Assembly: GCA_015068055.1 (NCBI GenBank)
Contig: SVLG01000047.1
Coordinates: forward strand, 1 to 17,149
Source of the DNA: Oscillospiraceae bacterium
GTDB lineage: Bacteria; Bacillota_A; Clostridia; Oscillospirales; Oscillospiraceae
Reading direction: 5' to 3'
Length of the DNA stretch: 17,149 nucleotides
The position numbers and the translations under genes are program-made. Shown one piece after another: positions 7,123 to 14,717 of this stretch (positions within the stretch are counted from its first letter, which is position 1; each line of letters starts with the position of its first letter). The notes under the pieces were generated by a model. That model was not told where the DNA came from. It saw only the letters and a list, made by a program, of their open reading frames with translations, and made no database searches.

Positions 7123-8073
7123 ATGGAAAACAAAAACACATCCTGCGCCTTCCGCACCAGCATCGGCGGTCAGGCGCTTATCGAGGGCATCCTGATGCGC
7201 GGCCCGGAAAAGCAGGCCATCGTCTGCCGGAAACCCGATGGGACCCTCGTTACCAAAATTGACCCGGTAAAGCTGGCAAAGCATCGCCATCCCATTCTGG
7301 GCTGGCCTCTGATCCGCGGCGTAGCCAACTTCCTCTCCTCCATGGTGCAGGGTATGCAGGCCATTACCTGGAGCGCGGAACAGCAGCCCGAGGAACTGCA
7401 GGGCGAGCCTGACAAGTTCGATCTCTGGATTCAGAAGCATTTTTCCTCCGAAACGGCCAACAAGATCATCATCGGCGTGGCTGTTGCGCTGGGCGTTTTG
7501 CTGGCTGTGGGCCTTTTCTCCCTGCTGCCCACGGCACTGGCCGGACTTATCCACCACTTCCTGCCTCTGGGAGTCTGGAGAGGTCTTGCGGAGGGTGTTT
7601 TCCGCATGATCATCTTCCTCATCTACCTGAAGGCCTGCAACGGCATGAAGGAGATCCAGCGTATGTGGATGTACCACGGTGCCGAGCATAAGACCATCTA
7701 CTGCTACGAACACGGCAGGGAACTCACGGTGGAGAACGCGCGAAGTGAATCCCGGCTGCACCCCCGCTGCGGTACCAGCTTCATGTTCCTCATCATCTGC
7801 GTGAGCATCGTGGTCTTTTCCCTGATTCGAACCGAAGGCACCCTGGCGCGGATGGGTCTGCATCTGCTGCTTTTACCCCTTCTGGTCAGCGTCAGCTACG
7901 AGATCATCAAGTGGGCCGGCCGCCACGACAACGCCTTTACCCGCATCGTCTCCGCCCCCGGCAAGGCCCTGCAGAACCTGACCACCGCCGAGCCCGACGA
8001 CAGTATGCTGGAAGTGGCCATTGAGGCGCTGAAGCTGGTACTCCCCGAGTCCCGGGAAGACGCAGAGTGGTAA
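7123..8073 (+). CDS. DUF1385 (YqhQ-like) membrane protein
   Basis: This 316-residue protein belongs to the conserved DUF1385 family of Firmicutes (YqhQ in Bacillus). The N-terminus reads SIGGQALIEGILMRGP, the family hallmark, and the central MWMYHGAEHKTIYCYEHG (181-198) with R211-LHPRCGTSF is also typical. Hydrophobic segments lie at about 115-143, 160-172, 220-236 and 246-263. The molecular role is not established. It is usually found immediately before prmC, as here, where only four bases separate the genes. GAGGAG lies upstream of the ATG, close to the histidine kinase stop, so it may be cotranscribed with the two-component genes. The pair is often followed by prfA in related genomes; here recA follows instead. 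Confidence 0.9.
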   Translation: MENKNTSCAFRTSIGGQALIEGILMRGPEKQAIVCRKPDGTLVTKIDPVKLAKHRHPILGWPLIRGVANFLSSMVQGMQAITWSAEQQPEELQGEPDKFDLWIQKHFSSETANKIIIGVAVALGVLLAVGLFSLLPTALAGLIHHFLPLGVWRGLAEGVFRMIIFLIYLKACNGMKEIQRMWMYHGAEHKTIYCYEHGRELTVENARSESRLHPRCGTSFMFLIICVSIVVFSLIRTEGTLARMGLHLLLLPLLVSVSYEIIKWAGRHDNAFTRIVSAPGKALQNLTTAEPDDSMLEVAIEALKLVLPESREDAEW

Positions 8074-8077
8074 GGCC

Positions 8078-8935
8078 ATGGCCGTTACCTACAACGATCT
8101 TTATCTGAAAACCCGGCGCGCCCTCAAAAGCGCCGGTGTGGAGGCCTTTGCCCTGGAGGCAAGGCTCCTCCTGTGCCATGCCATGGACTGCTCAAAGGAG
8201 CAGCTGATGACGCGGCTCCCCATGTACGCCCCCAACGACGCCGAAGCGCGCATAGCGGCGCTGACGCAGCGCCGCTGCGCCGGAGAACCGGTGGCCTATA
8301 TCACCGGCAGCTGGGAGTTTTACGGTCTCCCCATGGCGGTTAACGAAAACGTCCTTATCCCCCGGATGGACACCGAAGTGCTGGTGGACACCGCCGTGGA
8401 AGCCCTGCGGGGTCATAAGATGGACGCACGGGTGCTGGATCTTGGCTGCGGCAGCGGCTGCATCGGCTGCGCCATCGCCCGGACACTGCCCGCGGTAAGG
8501 CTGACTTCAGTTGACATAAGTCCAGATGCGCTGGCGGTCTGCCGAAAGAATATCGTCCTCAATCGACTGGGCAACCGGGCCGTCACGCTGGAGGCCGATC
8601 TCTTTGCCCCTCCCCCGCTGCGGCTGGGCAATTTCGACCTCATCGTCAGCAATCCCCCCTATATCGCCAGCGCCGAGATCCCGACACTGGACAGTTCCGT
8701 AAAAGACTGGGAACCCATGCTGGCGTTGGACGGCGGTGAGGACGGACTGGACTGTTACCGGGCCATTGTAAAGCACTGGCTGTCCGTTTTATCGGACAAT
8801 GGTTTGCTTATAATGGAGGTAGGTGAAGAGCAGGCGGCGGATGTTATCGCGCTGATGGAGGCCGCCGGTCTCCGGAACTGCGGCACTGTGCGGGACACCG
8901 CCGGTACCGAGCGGGTTGTATACGGTCAAAAATAA
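8078..8935 (+). CDS. prmC: Peptide chain release factor N5-glutamine methyltransferase
   Basis: PrmC (HemK) transfers a methyl group from S-adenosylmethionine to the glutamine of the GGQ loop in release factors RF1/RF2, which improves translation termination. The N-terminal helical domain covers about 1-85. The methyltransferase domain has the SAM-binding VLDLGCGSGCIG (119-130), D146 in VDIS, and the catalytic NPPY at 192-195 in SNPPYIASAEIP. At 285 residues the length is standard. It starts four bases after the DUF1385 stop and has a weak ribosome binding site, which suggests translational coupling. The last part of the coding region may also contain the recA promoter. Assignment is secure from the NPPY context and the neighbour. 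Confidence 0.95.
   Translation: MAVTYNDLYLKTRRALKSAGVEAFALEARLLLCHAMDCSKEQLMTRLPMYAPNDAEARIAALTQRRCAGEPVAYITGSWEFYGLPMAVNENVLIPRMDTEVLVDTAVEALRGHKMDARVLDLGCGSGCIGCAIARTLPAVRLTSVDISPDALAVCRKNIVLNRLGNRAVTLEADLFAPPPLRLGNFDLIVSNPPYIASAEIPTLDSSVKDWEPMLALDGGEDGLDCYRAIVKHWLSVLSDNGLLIMEVGEEQAADVIALMEAAGLRNCGTVRDTAGTERVVYGQK
8781..8814 (+). promoter_or_regulatory. Possible recA promoter with palindromic operator, inside prmC
   Basis: A perfect inverted repeat TGTCCG-TTTTAT-CGGACA (8781-8798) lies 10 bases before a TATAAT (8809-8814). The -35 at 17 bases would be GTTTTA, which is poor and is covered by the palindrome. The -10 is about 150 bases before recA, whose only upstream gap is 27 bases, so an internal promoter is plausible. 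The palindrome does not match the Bacillus LexA box CGAAC-N4-GTTCG. Confidence 0.35.
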
Positions 8936-8962
8936 GTTTACATAATTTCTAGGAGGCTAACT

Positions 8963-10063
8963 ATGGCTACGAAGAAAACAGCGGCTGCGGCCCCTCCGGC
9001 CCCGGCCAGCGACAAGAAAAAGGCTCTGGAAACCGCTCTGGCCCAGATTGAAAAGAACTACGGCAAGGGCGCCATCATGCGCCTTGGCGACGATATTCCC
9101 GTAAACGTGGAAGCCATCCCCACCGGCTCTCTCTCCCTGGACCTGGCTCTCGGCATCGGCGGCGTCCCCCGGGGACGTATCATTGAAGTCTACGGCCCTG
9201 AGTCCTGCGGTAAGACCACCCTTGCTCTGCACATTGTGGCCAGCGCCCAGAAGGCGGGCGGCGAGGCCGCTTACATTGACGTGGAACACGCGCTGGAGCC
9301 CGCATATGCCCGCGCCCTGGGCGTCGACATTGAAAACCTGCTGATCTCCCAGCCGGATACCGGCGAGCAGGCTCTGGACATCACCGAGGCTCTGGTCCGC
9401 TCCGGCGGCGTAGATGTGGTGGTGGTGGACAGCGTGGCCGCCCTCCTCCCCCGCAGCGAGCTGGAAGGCGAGATGGGTGAAAGCAGCGTGGGCGTGGTGG
9501 CCCGCCTCATGAGCCAGGCCCTCCGCAAGCTGGCCGGTGCCATCTCCAAGACCAACACCGTGGTGGTCTTTATTAACCAGCTGCGCGAGAAGATCGGCGT
9601 TATGTACGGCAACCCCGAGACTACCCCCGGCGGCCGTGCCCTCAAGTACTTTGCCAGCGTCCGCATCGACATGCGCCGCATTGAGACTCTCAAAAACGGC
9701 AGCGAGATGATCGGCAACCGTACCCGGGCCAAGGTCATCAAGAACAAGGTGGCCCCTCCCTTCAAGGAGGCCGAGTTCGACATCGTCTACGGCGAAGGCA
9801 TCTCCAAGGTGGGTGAGGTCATTGATCTGGGTGTAAAGCTGGAGATCATTGACAAGGCCGGCGCCTGGTTCACCATCAACGGCGAACGCGTGCAGGGCCG
9901 CGAGGCCGTGCGGGAATACCTGCTCTCCAACCCCGATGTTTTTGAAAAGATCGAAAACGAGATCCGCGCCAATGCCCACAAGCTTATGAGTCCTCAGGCC
10001 AAGCGCGCCGCCATTGCCGCGGGCCGGGCCATTGACATCTCGGCCGACGACTTTGAAGGATGA
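8963..10063 (+). CDS. recA: Recombinase RecA
   Basis: RecA forms filaments on single-stranded DNA, carries out homologous strand exchange and stimulates self-cleavage of LexA-type repressors. The N-terminus is Ala/Pro/Lys-rich and reaches the core at [20 protein letters not shown]. Walker A is GPESCGKT (78-85), with Cys where most RecA proteins have Ser. Walker B is [10 protein letters not shown]. The L2 DNA-binding loop reads [13 protein letters not shown]. At 366 residues the length is typical, with a short acidic C-terminus. An AGGAGG site precedes the ATG. The stop overlaps the recX start by ATGA, so the two are translationally coupled. In this window its natural client could be the S24-type repressor encoded about 5 kb downstream. 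Confidence 0.98.
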   Translation: MATKKTAAAAPPAPASDKKKALETALAQIEKNYGKGAIMRLGDDIPVNVEAIPTGSLSLDLALGIGGVPRGRIIEVYGPESCGKTTLALHIVASAQKAGGEAAYIDVEHALEPAYARALGVDIENLLISQPDTGEQALDITEALVRSGGVDVVVVDSVAALLPRSELEGEMGESSVGVVARLMSQALRKLAGAISKTNTVVVFINQLREKIGVMYGNPETTPGGRALKYFASVRIDMRRIETLKNGSEMIGNRTRAKVIKNKVAPPFKEAEFDIVYGEGISKVGEVIDLGVKLEIIDKAGAWFTINGERVQGREAVREYLLSNPDVFEKIENEIRANAHKLMSPQAKRAAIAAGRAIDISADDFEG

Positions 10064-10509
10064 ACGACGAGGCTAAGGCCCGCGCCTTAAAGATCCTCGA
10101 AAAGCGGGACGTCTCCCGGAAAATGCTCGTTGACAAGCTCACGGAAAAAGGCATCCCCGATGCCGATGCCGAAGAGGTGGCCGATTGGCTGACGGAGCTG
10201 CGGGTCATTGATGATGAGCGCTACGCGGGTCTTGTGGTGCGGCACTATGCCGGCAAGGGCTACGGGGAGCGCCGCATCAAAGAAGAGCTTTACCACCGGG
10301 GTATACCCCGGGAGTACTGGGAAGCCGCGCTGGAGGAAATGCCGGAACAGGACGAAACACTGGAGCGTTTCATCCGCAGCCGTCTCCGTGGCGCAGAGCC
10401 CAACCACGAAAACCTCAAAAAGATCATAAACGCTCTTCTGCGCCGGGGCCACTCCTGGGAGGATATCAACGCCGCGGTGGAGCATGTGAGAGCGGAGGAA
10501 CAGGAATGA
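10060..10509 (+). CDS. recX: RecA regulator RecX
   Basis: RecX binds RecA filaments and limits or modulates their growth and coprotease activity. The 149-residue protein consists of the family's tandem three-helix repeats: [23 protein letters not shown], the next with [25 protein letters not shown], and a third ending [18 protein letters not shown]. It is slightly shorter than the E. coli protein. It overlaps recA at ATGA on its 5' side and rimO at ATGA on its 3' side, which implies coupled translation and a fixed dosage relative to RecA. The assignment rests on the motif pattern and the neighbour recA. Confidence 0.93.
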   Translation: MNDEAKARALKILEKRDVSRKMLVDKLTEKGIPDADAEEVADWLTELRVIDDERYAGLVVRHYAGKGYGERRIKEELYHRGIPREYWEAALEEMPEQDETLERFIRSRLRGAEPNHENLKKIINALLRRGHSWEDINAAVEHVRAEEQE

Positions 10510-11822
10510 ACAACGAAAAGAAAATCGCCCTCATCTCTCTCGGCTGTCCCAAAAATCTGGTGAACAGCGAGGAGATGCTGGCGCTGCTGGACGGTGCAGG
10601 CTATCTCCTTTGCGCCGATCCCAATGAGGCCGACGCAGTCATCATCAACACCTGCGGCTTCATCGGTGATGCCAAGGAAGAAGCCATCAACACCATCCTT
10701 GAATGCGCCGCCATCAAAGAGGAGAGGCCGGATCTGAAAATCCTCGTCACCGGCTGTCTCTCCCAGCGCTACCGGAAGGAAATGCGCGCGGAAATGCCCG
10801 AGGTGGACGCCATTCTCGGCACTGCCAACTATCAGGACATCGTCAGCGCCGTGGAGCGCACGCTGCAGGGGGAGCAGGTGGAGCTCTTTACGCCGCTGAA
10901 CCGCCCCGTGCCGGAGCTGCCCCGTCTGGTGAGCACCGCCCCCCGCTGGGCCTACTTCCGCATCGCCGAGGGCTGTGACAATCACTGTGCCTTCTGTATC
11001 ATCCCCGCCCTTCGCGGCCCCTACCGCAGCCGCAGTATGGAGTCTCTCCTGGAAGAAGCCCGGCTGCTGGCCGAAAGCGGCATCAAGGAACTCATCGTGG
11101 TGGCTCAGGACATCACCCGCTATGGCGAGGATCTCTTCGGCAAGCCCATGCTGGAGGCGCTGCTGAAAGAATTATGTAAACTAAATTTCAGCTGGATCCG
11201 GCTTCACTACCTCTATCCCGAGGTCATCACCGACGAGCTGATCGATGTGATCGCGGCCGAGGAAAAGATCGTCAAGTATCTGGATATCCCCATTCAGCAC
11301 ATCAACGATGACATTCTCCGACGTATGAACCGCCACACCAACTCTGCTCAGATTCGCGAGCTTTTCAAAAAGCTCCGGGAACGCATTCCCGGGCTGGTGC
11401 TGCGCACCTCTCTCATCGCCGGACTGCCCGGAGAGGGTCCGGCGGAATTTGAGGAGCTGTGCGAGTTCCTGCGGGAGGCCCGCATTGAGCGCGCGGGTAT
11501 CTTCCCCTACTCCCCCGAGGAAGGAACGCCGGCGGCCAGGATGGAGGATCGCTGCGACGAGGACGAGGCCCGACGCCGCGCTGATCTCGTAATGGAGCTG
11601 CAGGCCGAGGTCATGGACAGCTGGTACGAGAGCTTCATCGGCAGGGAGATGGAGGTCTTTGTACAGGGCTATGAGGACATGCTTCTCTGGGGCCGCAGTT
11701 ATGCCGACTCCCCGGACATCGACGGCCGGGTGCTGTTCGGCGGCTGGGCTGAGCCCGGTGAGATCGTAAAGGTACACATCACCGCCGTGGACAACGGCGA
11801 ATGGATAGGACAACAGGTTTAA
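10506..11822 (+). CDS. rimO: Ribosomal protein S12 methylthiotransferase
   Basis: RimO is a radical-SAM enzyme with two iron-sulfur clusters that adds a methylthio group to a conserved aspartate of ribosomal protein S12. The N-terminal domain starts ALISLGCPKNLVNSE, with cluster ligands C14, C50 and C84. The radical-SAM motif CxxxCxxC is C157, C161 and C164 in AEGCDNHCAFCIIP. The TRAM domain covers about the last 65 residues (EVFVQGYEDMLLWGRSY). The GCPKNLVNSE start and the CIIPALRGPYRSR context favour RimO over the tRNA-modifying relative MiaB. At 438 residues the length is standard. It overlaps recX by ATGA and is followed 13 bases later by the cupin gene. Confidence 0.95.
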   Translation: MNNEKKIALISLGCPKNLVNSEEMLALLDGAGYLLCADPNEADAVIINTCGFIGDAKEEAINTILECAAIKEERPDLKILVTGCLSQRYRKEMRAEMPEVDAILGTANYQDIVSAVERTLQGEQVELFTPLNRPVPELPRLVSTAPRWAYFRIAEGCDNHCAFCIIPALRGPYRSRSMESLLEEARLLAESGIKELIVVAQDITRYGEDLFGKPMLEALLKELCKLNFSWIRLHYLYPEVITDELIDVIAAEEKIVKYLDIPIQHINDDILRRMNRHTNSAQIRELFKKLRERIPGLVLRTSLIAGLPGEGPAEFEELCEFLREARIERAGIFPYSPEEGTPAARMEDRCDEDEARRRADLVMELQAEVMDSWYESFIGREMEVFVQGYEDMLLWGRSYADSPDIDGRVLFGGWAEPGEIVKVHITAVDNGEWIGQQV

Positions 11823-11835
11823 GGAGGATACACCT

Positions 11836-12180
11836 ATGCTGAAGCGTCTGAATGAAACCACGCACGAGGAGATGAAAAATCTCTGGAACGGCGGCGGATC
11901 TGTAATCATGCAGAAGTTCCTCACCGCCGAGGACACCAACAACAAGCTGAAGTTCGCCAACATCGTCACCATCGAGCCCGGCTGCGGCATCGGCCCCCAC
12001 CCCCACACCACCAATGCCGAGATTTACTGGGTCATTGAGGGTGAGCCCACCTACCTGGAGGACGGTCAGGAATACACCCTGCAGCCCGGTGACATCACCT
12101 ATACCGCCGACGGCCACATCCACGGCATCGAAAACCGCAGTGACAAGACCGTGCGTGTTGCAGCCATTATCGTCAATTGA
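11836..12180 (+). CDS. Small single-domain cupin
   Basis: This 114-residue protein is a single cupin barrel, probably metal-binding and cytoplasmic. Motif 1 reads G-x5-HPH-x4-E-x6-G, giving H55, H57 and E62. Motif 2 reads QPGDITYTADGHIHGIEN, giving H96 as the fourth ligand (H94 is an alternative). No catalytic domain is attached and no substrate can be deduced. Small cupins like this act as isomerases, sugar-binding or stress proteins. AAGGAGG precedes the ATG at good spacing and rimO ends 13 bases upstream, so it is probably the last gene of the recA string. There is no convincing terminator after it, so read-through into the J-protein gene is likely. Confidence 0.85.
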   Translation: MLKRLNETTHEEMKNLWNGGGSVIMQKFLTAEDTNNKLKFANIVTIEPGCGIGPHPHTTNAEIYWVIEGEPTYLEDGQEYTLQPGDITYTADGHIHGIENRSDKTVRVAAIIVN

Positions 12181-12219
12181 GCTTCCTGTAACTTTTTTGT
12201 AAAGTCACGGCTCTTCAGC

Positions 12220-12248
12220 TTGACATTAAGCGCCCCCCTCCCTATAAT
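12220..12248 (+). promoter_or_regulatory. Perfect-consensus promoter of the J-protein gene
   Basis: TTGACA (12220-12225) and TATAAT (12243-12248) are separated by exactly 17 bases. Transcription would begin near 12255, giving a leader of about 27 bases. The spacer contains CCCCCCTCCC, the exact reverse complement of the ribosome binding site downstream. Confidence 0.93.
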
Positions 12249-12274
12249 TTCTTTGGAAATGACAGGGAGGGGGG
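12233..12274 (+). repeat. 10-bp inverted repeat joining promoter spacer and ribosome binding site
   Basis: CCCCCCTCCC (12233-12242) is perfectly complementary to GGGAGGGGGG (12265-12274), and T12243/A12264 extends the match to 11 bp. The right arm is the ribosome binding site of the J-protein gene, seven bases before its ATG. The left arm lies upstream of the start point of the gene's own promoter, so only transcripts arriving from upstream would contain both arms. Confidence 0.9.
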
Positions 12275-12281
12275 TAAAATT

Positions 12282-12776
12282 ATGCCGCGCGATCCGTACA
12301 GCGTGCTGGGCGTCAGTCCCGGCAGCAGTGAGGACGAGATCAAAAGCGCATACCGTCGCCTTGCCAAGCAGTATCACCCGGACCTGCATCCCAACGACCC
12401 CGGCGCCGCGACGAGGATGAACGAGATCAACGCCGCCTATGAGCAGATCAAAAACGGCCAGTCCTACAACCAGAGTGGTCCCCATACATACAGCGCCGAG
12501 CCCCAGTGGCAGCAGGATGCCTGGACCCACTACAACGCCCAACCGGGTTATACCTACTACTATCGGAGCCAGAGCGGAGGCGGCTGTCTCCTGCGGATCT
12601 TCCTTTTCTTCCTGCTCATACGGCTGATCGGTTCCATACTCTTTGGTGCCTTGCTGGGCAGCGGAAGCTACAGCTATACGTACGAAAATCCCCGGCAGGG
12701 AGTCGGCCCCGGTTATTATTACTACTATTACAATCCCTATGAGGCTGCACCGGCCAATCCGGATGACACACTATGA
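12282..12776 (+). CDS. Membrane-anchored J-domain protein with Tyr-rich tail
   Basis: J domains recruit DnaK-type Hsp70 and stimulate its ATPase. Residues 1-58 form a J domain with [25 protein letters not shown] (HPD at 32-34) and INAAYEQI. A Gln/Tyr-rich linker follows, then one hydrophobic segment (about 102-125, [24 protein letters not shown]) and a tail with six consecutive Tyr (145-150). There is no Gly/Phe region, zinc finger or DnaJ C-terminal domain, so this is a type III J protein, not DnaJ itself. The 164-residue protein probably tethers DnaK to the membrane. The ribosome binding site is an unusual GGGAGGGGGG. It has its own consensus promoter and ends inside a bidirectional terminator. 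The client is unknown. Confidence 0.85.
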   Translation: MPRDPYSVLGVSPGSSEDEIKSAYRRLAKQYHPDLHPNDPGAATRMNEINAAYEQIKNGQSYNQSGPHTYSAEPQWQQDAWTHYNAQPGYTYYYRSQSGGGCLLRIFLFFLLIRLIGSILFGALLGSGSYSYTYENPRQGVGPGYYYYYYNPYEAAPANPDDTL

Positions 12777-12817
12777 AAAAAGAACTGCTGCCGTTTAAAA
12801 CGGCAGCAGTTCTTTTT
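12777..12817. terminator. Bidirectional terminator between J-protein gene and fba
   Basis: Perfect 20-base arms (12777-12796 and 12798-12817) built on GAACTGCTGCCGTTT and its complement have A-runs on the left and T-runs on the right, so both strands end in a U-run. The left arm begins one base after the J-protein stop, and fba ends 11 bases to the right, so one hairpin serves both convergent genes. Confidence 0.95.
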
Positions 12818-12827
12818 ATTGCTTATT

Positions 12828-13763
12828 TCAGGCCTTGCCGTCGCAGCCGAGGACGTCCACCAGCTTATGGCGAACCATCTGGCGAATGCTCTCACGGGCA
12901 GGCTTCAGATAGGCACGGGGGTCAAAGTCGGCAGGATGCTCGGCCATATACTGGCGGATGGAGCCGGTCATGGCAAGACGAAGGTCGGAGTCGATGTTGA
13001 TCTTGCAGACGGCCATGGAGGCAGCCTTGCGCAGCTGCTCCTCGGGCACGCCGATGGCCCCGGGCATATTGCCGCCATACTGGTTGACCAGCTTCACAAA
13101 CTCCTGGGGCACGGAAGATGCGCCGTGGAGGACGATGGGGAAGCCGGGCAGACGGCGGGACACTTCCTCAAGAATGTCAAAACGCAGCTGAGGATCGGTG
13201 CCGGGCTTGAACTTATAAGCGCCGTGGCTGGTACCGATGGCGATGGCCAGAGAGTCGCAGCCGGTGCGGCTCACGAACTCCTCCACGTCCTCAGGACGGG
13301 TATAGGAGCTTTCTTCGGCCGAGACGGAAACCTCGTCCTCCACGCCGGCCAGAGTGCCCAACTCCGCCTCCACGGCCACACCGCGGGCGTGGGCGTATTC
13401 CACCACCTGACGGGTCAGAGCGATATTGTCTTCAAAGGACTTGCTGCTGCCGTCGATCATGACGGAGGTGAAGCCGCCGTCGATGCAGCTCTTGCAGGTT
13501 TCAAAGCTGTCGCCATGGTCCAGATGCAGGGCAATGGGCAGACCGGTCTCGATGATGGCGGCCTCCACCAGCTTGATGAGGTAAGTGTGGTTGGCATAGG
13601 CGCGGGCGCCCTTGGACACCTGCAGGATCAAAGGGGCCTTGACCTCGGCGGCCGCCTCGGTGATGCCCTGCACGATTTCCATATTGTTCACGTTGAACGC
13701 GCCCACGGCGTAGCCGCCCTTGTAGGCCTTCTCAAACATTTCCTTAGTGCTTACCAGTGGCAT
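12828..13763 (-). CDS. fba: Class II fructose-1,6-bisphosphate aldolase
   Basis: This zinc enzyme splits fructose-1,6-bisphosphate to dihydroxyacetone phosphate and glyceraldehyde-3-phosphate in glycolysis and runs the reverse in gluconeogenesis. Key residues are visible: D82 and H83 in LHLDHGDSFE, E134 in VEAELG, H180 in GTSHGAYKF and H213 in VLHGASS. The C-terminal KINIDSDLRLAMT is typical of the FbaA/GatY-KbaY superfamily, and the SVSAEES segment and the 311-residue length fit FbaA rather than tagatose aldolase, though the latter cannot be wholly excluded. GGAGGA lies well placed before the ATG. It is the last gene of a minus-strand run, 23 bases after the PAP2 gene, and ends at a strong terminator. 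Confidence 0.92.
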   Translation of the reverse strand: MPLVSTKEMFEKAYKGGYAVGAFNVNNMEIVQGITEAAAEVKAPLILQVSKGARAYANHTYLIKLVEAAIIETGLPIALHLDHGDSFETCKSCIDGGFTSVMIDGSSKSFEDNIALTRQVVEYAHARGVAVEAELGTLAGVEDEVSVSAEESSYTRPEDVEEFVSRTGCDSLAIAIGTSHGAYKFKPGTDPQLRFDILEEVSRRLPGFPIVLHGASSVPQEFVKLVNQYGGNMPGAIGVPEEQLRKAASMAVCKINIDSDLRLAMTGSIRQYMAEHPADFDPRAYLKPARESIRQMVRHKLVDVLGCDGKA

Positions 13764-13786
13764 AATCTATTCCTCCAATTAAATGA

Positions 13787-14434
13787 TTACTTCTTGAGAT
13801 GGGCACCGCCGCTTCCGCTGCGGGGCCGGATGACAACGATGTCATAATAGGGTTCGGGGATAAAGCGCATGAGGAAAAAGGCCGCGATACCGCCGATGAG
13901 TCCCACCAGAACGCCGCCCACCACGTCGGTGAAGTAATGGACAGAAAGATACATACGGGAAACGCCCATCAGAGCCGCGAAAAGAAAGATTGGCCAGCTT
14001 CTGCGTTTATCATAGCTGAGAAAAACGCCGGTGGAAAAGGCCATAGCCGCGGTGGTGTGGCCCGAGGGGAAGCTGAAGTCACTCTCCGTATGCTGCCCCA
14101 CCAGCATCCAATACTGCTGGTAAATGCTGCCGTCATGGCTGTACGGCCTGGGTCGATAGACCAGAGGCTTGAAAGCAAGGTTGGTAAGCAGCGCGCCAAT
14201 AGCCAGCGCCAGAAGCATACAGGTACCCGCCCGCCGGGTCTTGGGAAAGAGCATCATCACCATTGAAAAGGCGATCAAAAAGGCGCCGCCCTTGCCCAAC
14301 AGGGAGATAAAGTTCATAAACGGGGTGAAAAACCAGGGGGCCGCCTCGTAGAGTCCGTGTACCGCTGTGGCCACCGAAGCGTCCAACCCGGCGCAGGCGG
14401 TGTTGAGCCAGAGGGCTACTGCCGTCAGTTCCAT
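13787..14434 (-). CDS. PAP2-family membrane phosphatase
   Basis: This 215-residue integral membrane protein belongs to the PAP2 superfamily, which dephosphorylates lipid phosphates such as phosphatidic acid or undecaprenyl pyrophosphate. All three catalytic motifs are intact: K-x6-RP as K89 to R96-P97, PSGH at 123-126, and SR-x5-H-x3-D as S159-R160, H166 and D170. About five to six hydrophobic segments surround them. The active site would face outward. It starts three bases after the stop of the Cys-rich gene, so translation is probably coupled, and precedes fba by 23 bases. A GGAG lies about 12 bases upstream of the ATG, a little far. Recycling of undecaprenyl pyrophosphate (BcrC-like) is one possible role; the substrate is not readable from sequence. 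Confidence 0.9.
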   Translation of the reverse strand: MELTAVALWLNTACAGLDASVATAVHGLYEAAPWFFTPFMNFISLLGKGGAFLIAFSMVMMLFPKTRRAGTCMLLALAIGALLTNLAFKPLVYRPRPYSHDGSIYQQYWMLVGQHTESDFSFPSGHTTAAMAFSTGVFLSYDKRRSWPIFLFAALMGVSRMYLSVHYFTDVVGGVLVGLIGGIAAFFLMRFIPEPYYDIVVIRPRSGSGGAHLKK

Positions 14435-14437
14435 GTT

Positions 14438-14713
14438 TTATGTGTTCTCCTTATTTTTATGTTCTTCTTCGATGCGCTTGATTTCCTGCATCAACCGCCG
14501 CTGCACAAAGGTCCAGCTGTTGGCATCATGAATGAGCAGACAGTTGGAGCAGTCTTTGATCCCCTTGGCCGTATAACTGGCGTTGCCGCCGCAGTCGGCC
14601 AGGAAGTAGAGAGGACAGTAGCAGAACAGGCAGTTCAGCTCATCTCCCAGTTCAGGATGGCAGGGATAGTATTTGCAACCCTTATTGGCAAAAAAACGAT
14701 TGGAGTTTTCCAT
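14438..14713 (-). CDS. Cysteine-rich small domain protein
   Basis: This 91-residue protein matches the Cys-rich small domain family of anaerobes. Eight Cys (13, 18, 28, 31, 33, 41, 55, 58) and the pattern FFANKGCKYYPCH, NCLFCYCPLY, CGGNASYTAKGIKDCSNC are the hallmark; they could bind zinc or an iron-sulfur cluster. Function is unknown; homologues are often found near cobalamin genes, which are absent here. I chose ATG 14713 because homologues as I know them start MENS-x-FF and it lies four bases after the repressor stop. The reading from 14755 would overlap the repressor gene by 38 bases and lacks a ribosome binding site. The Lys/Glu-rich tail is probably helical. Confidence 0.82.
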   Translation of the reverse strand: MENSNRFFANKGCKYYPCHPELGDELNCLFCYCPLYFLADCGGNASYTAKGIKDCSNCLLIHDANSWTFVQRRLMQEIKRIEEEHKNKENT

Positions 14714-14717
14714 TATG

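Noticed and set aside
4880..7141. 753-codon minus-strand reading frame
   Set aside because: It is antisense to three well-supported genes of the two-component region and has no recognisable domain.
8900..8962. Bacillus-type LexA box before recA
   Set aside because: I looked for CGAAC-N4-GTTCG and close variants in the gap and the prmC end and found none.
8957..9979. 340-codon minus-strand reading frame
   Set aside because: Antisense shadow of recA in GC-rich DNA.
12191..12206. Terminator after the cupin gene
   Set aside because: ACTTT-loop-AAAGT is only five A/T-rich pairs without a following T-run.
12819..13847. 342-codon plus-strand reading frame
   Set aside because: Antisense shadow of fba.
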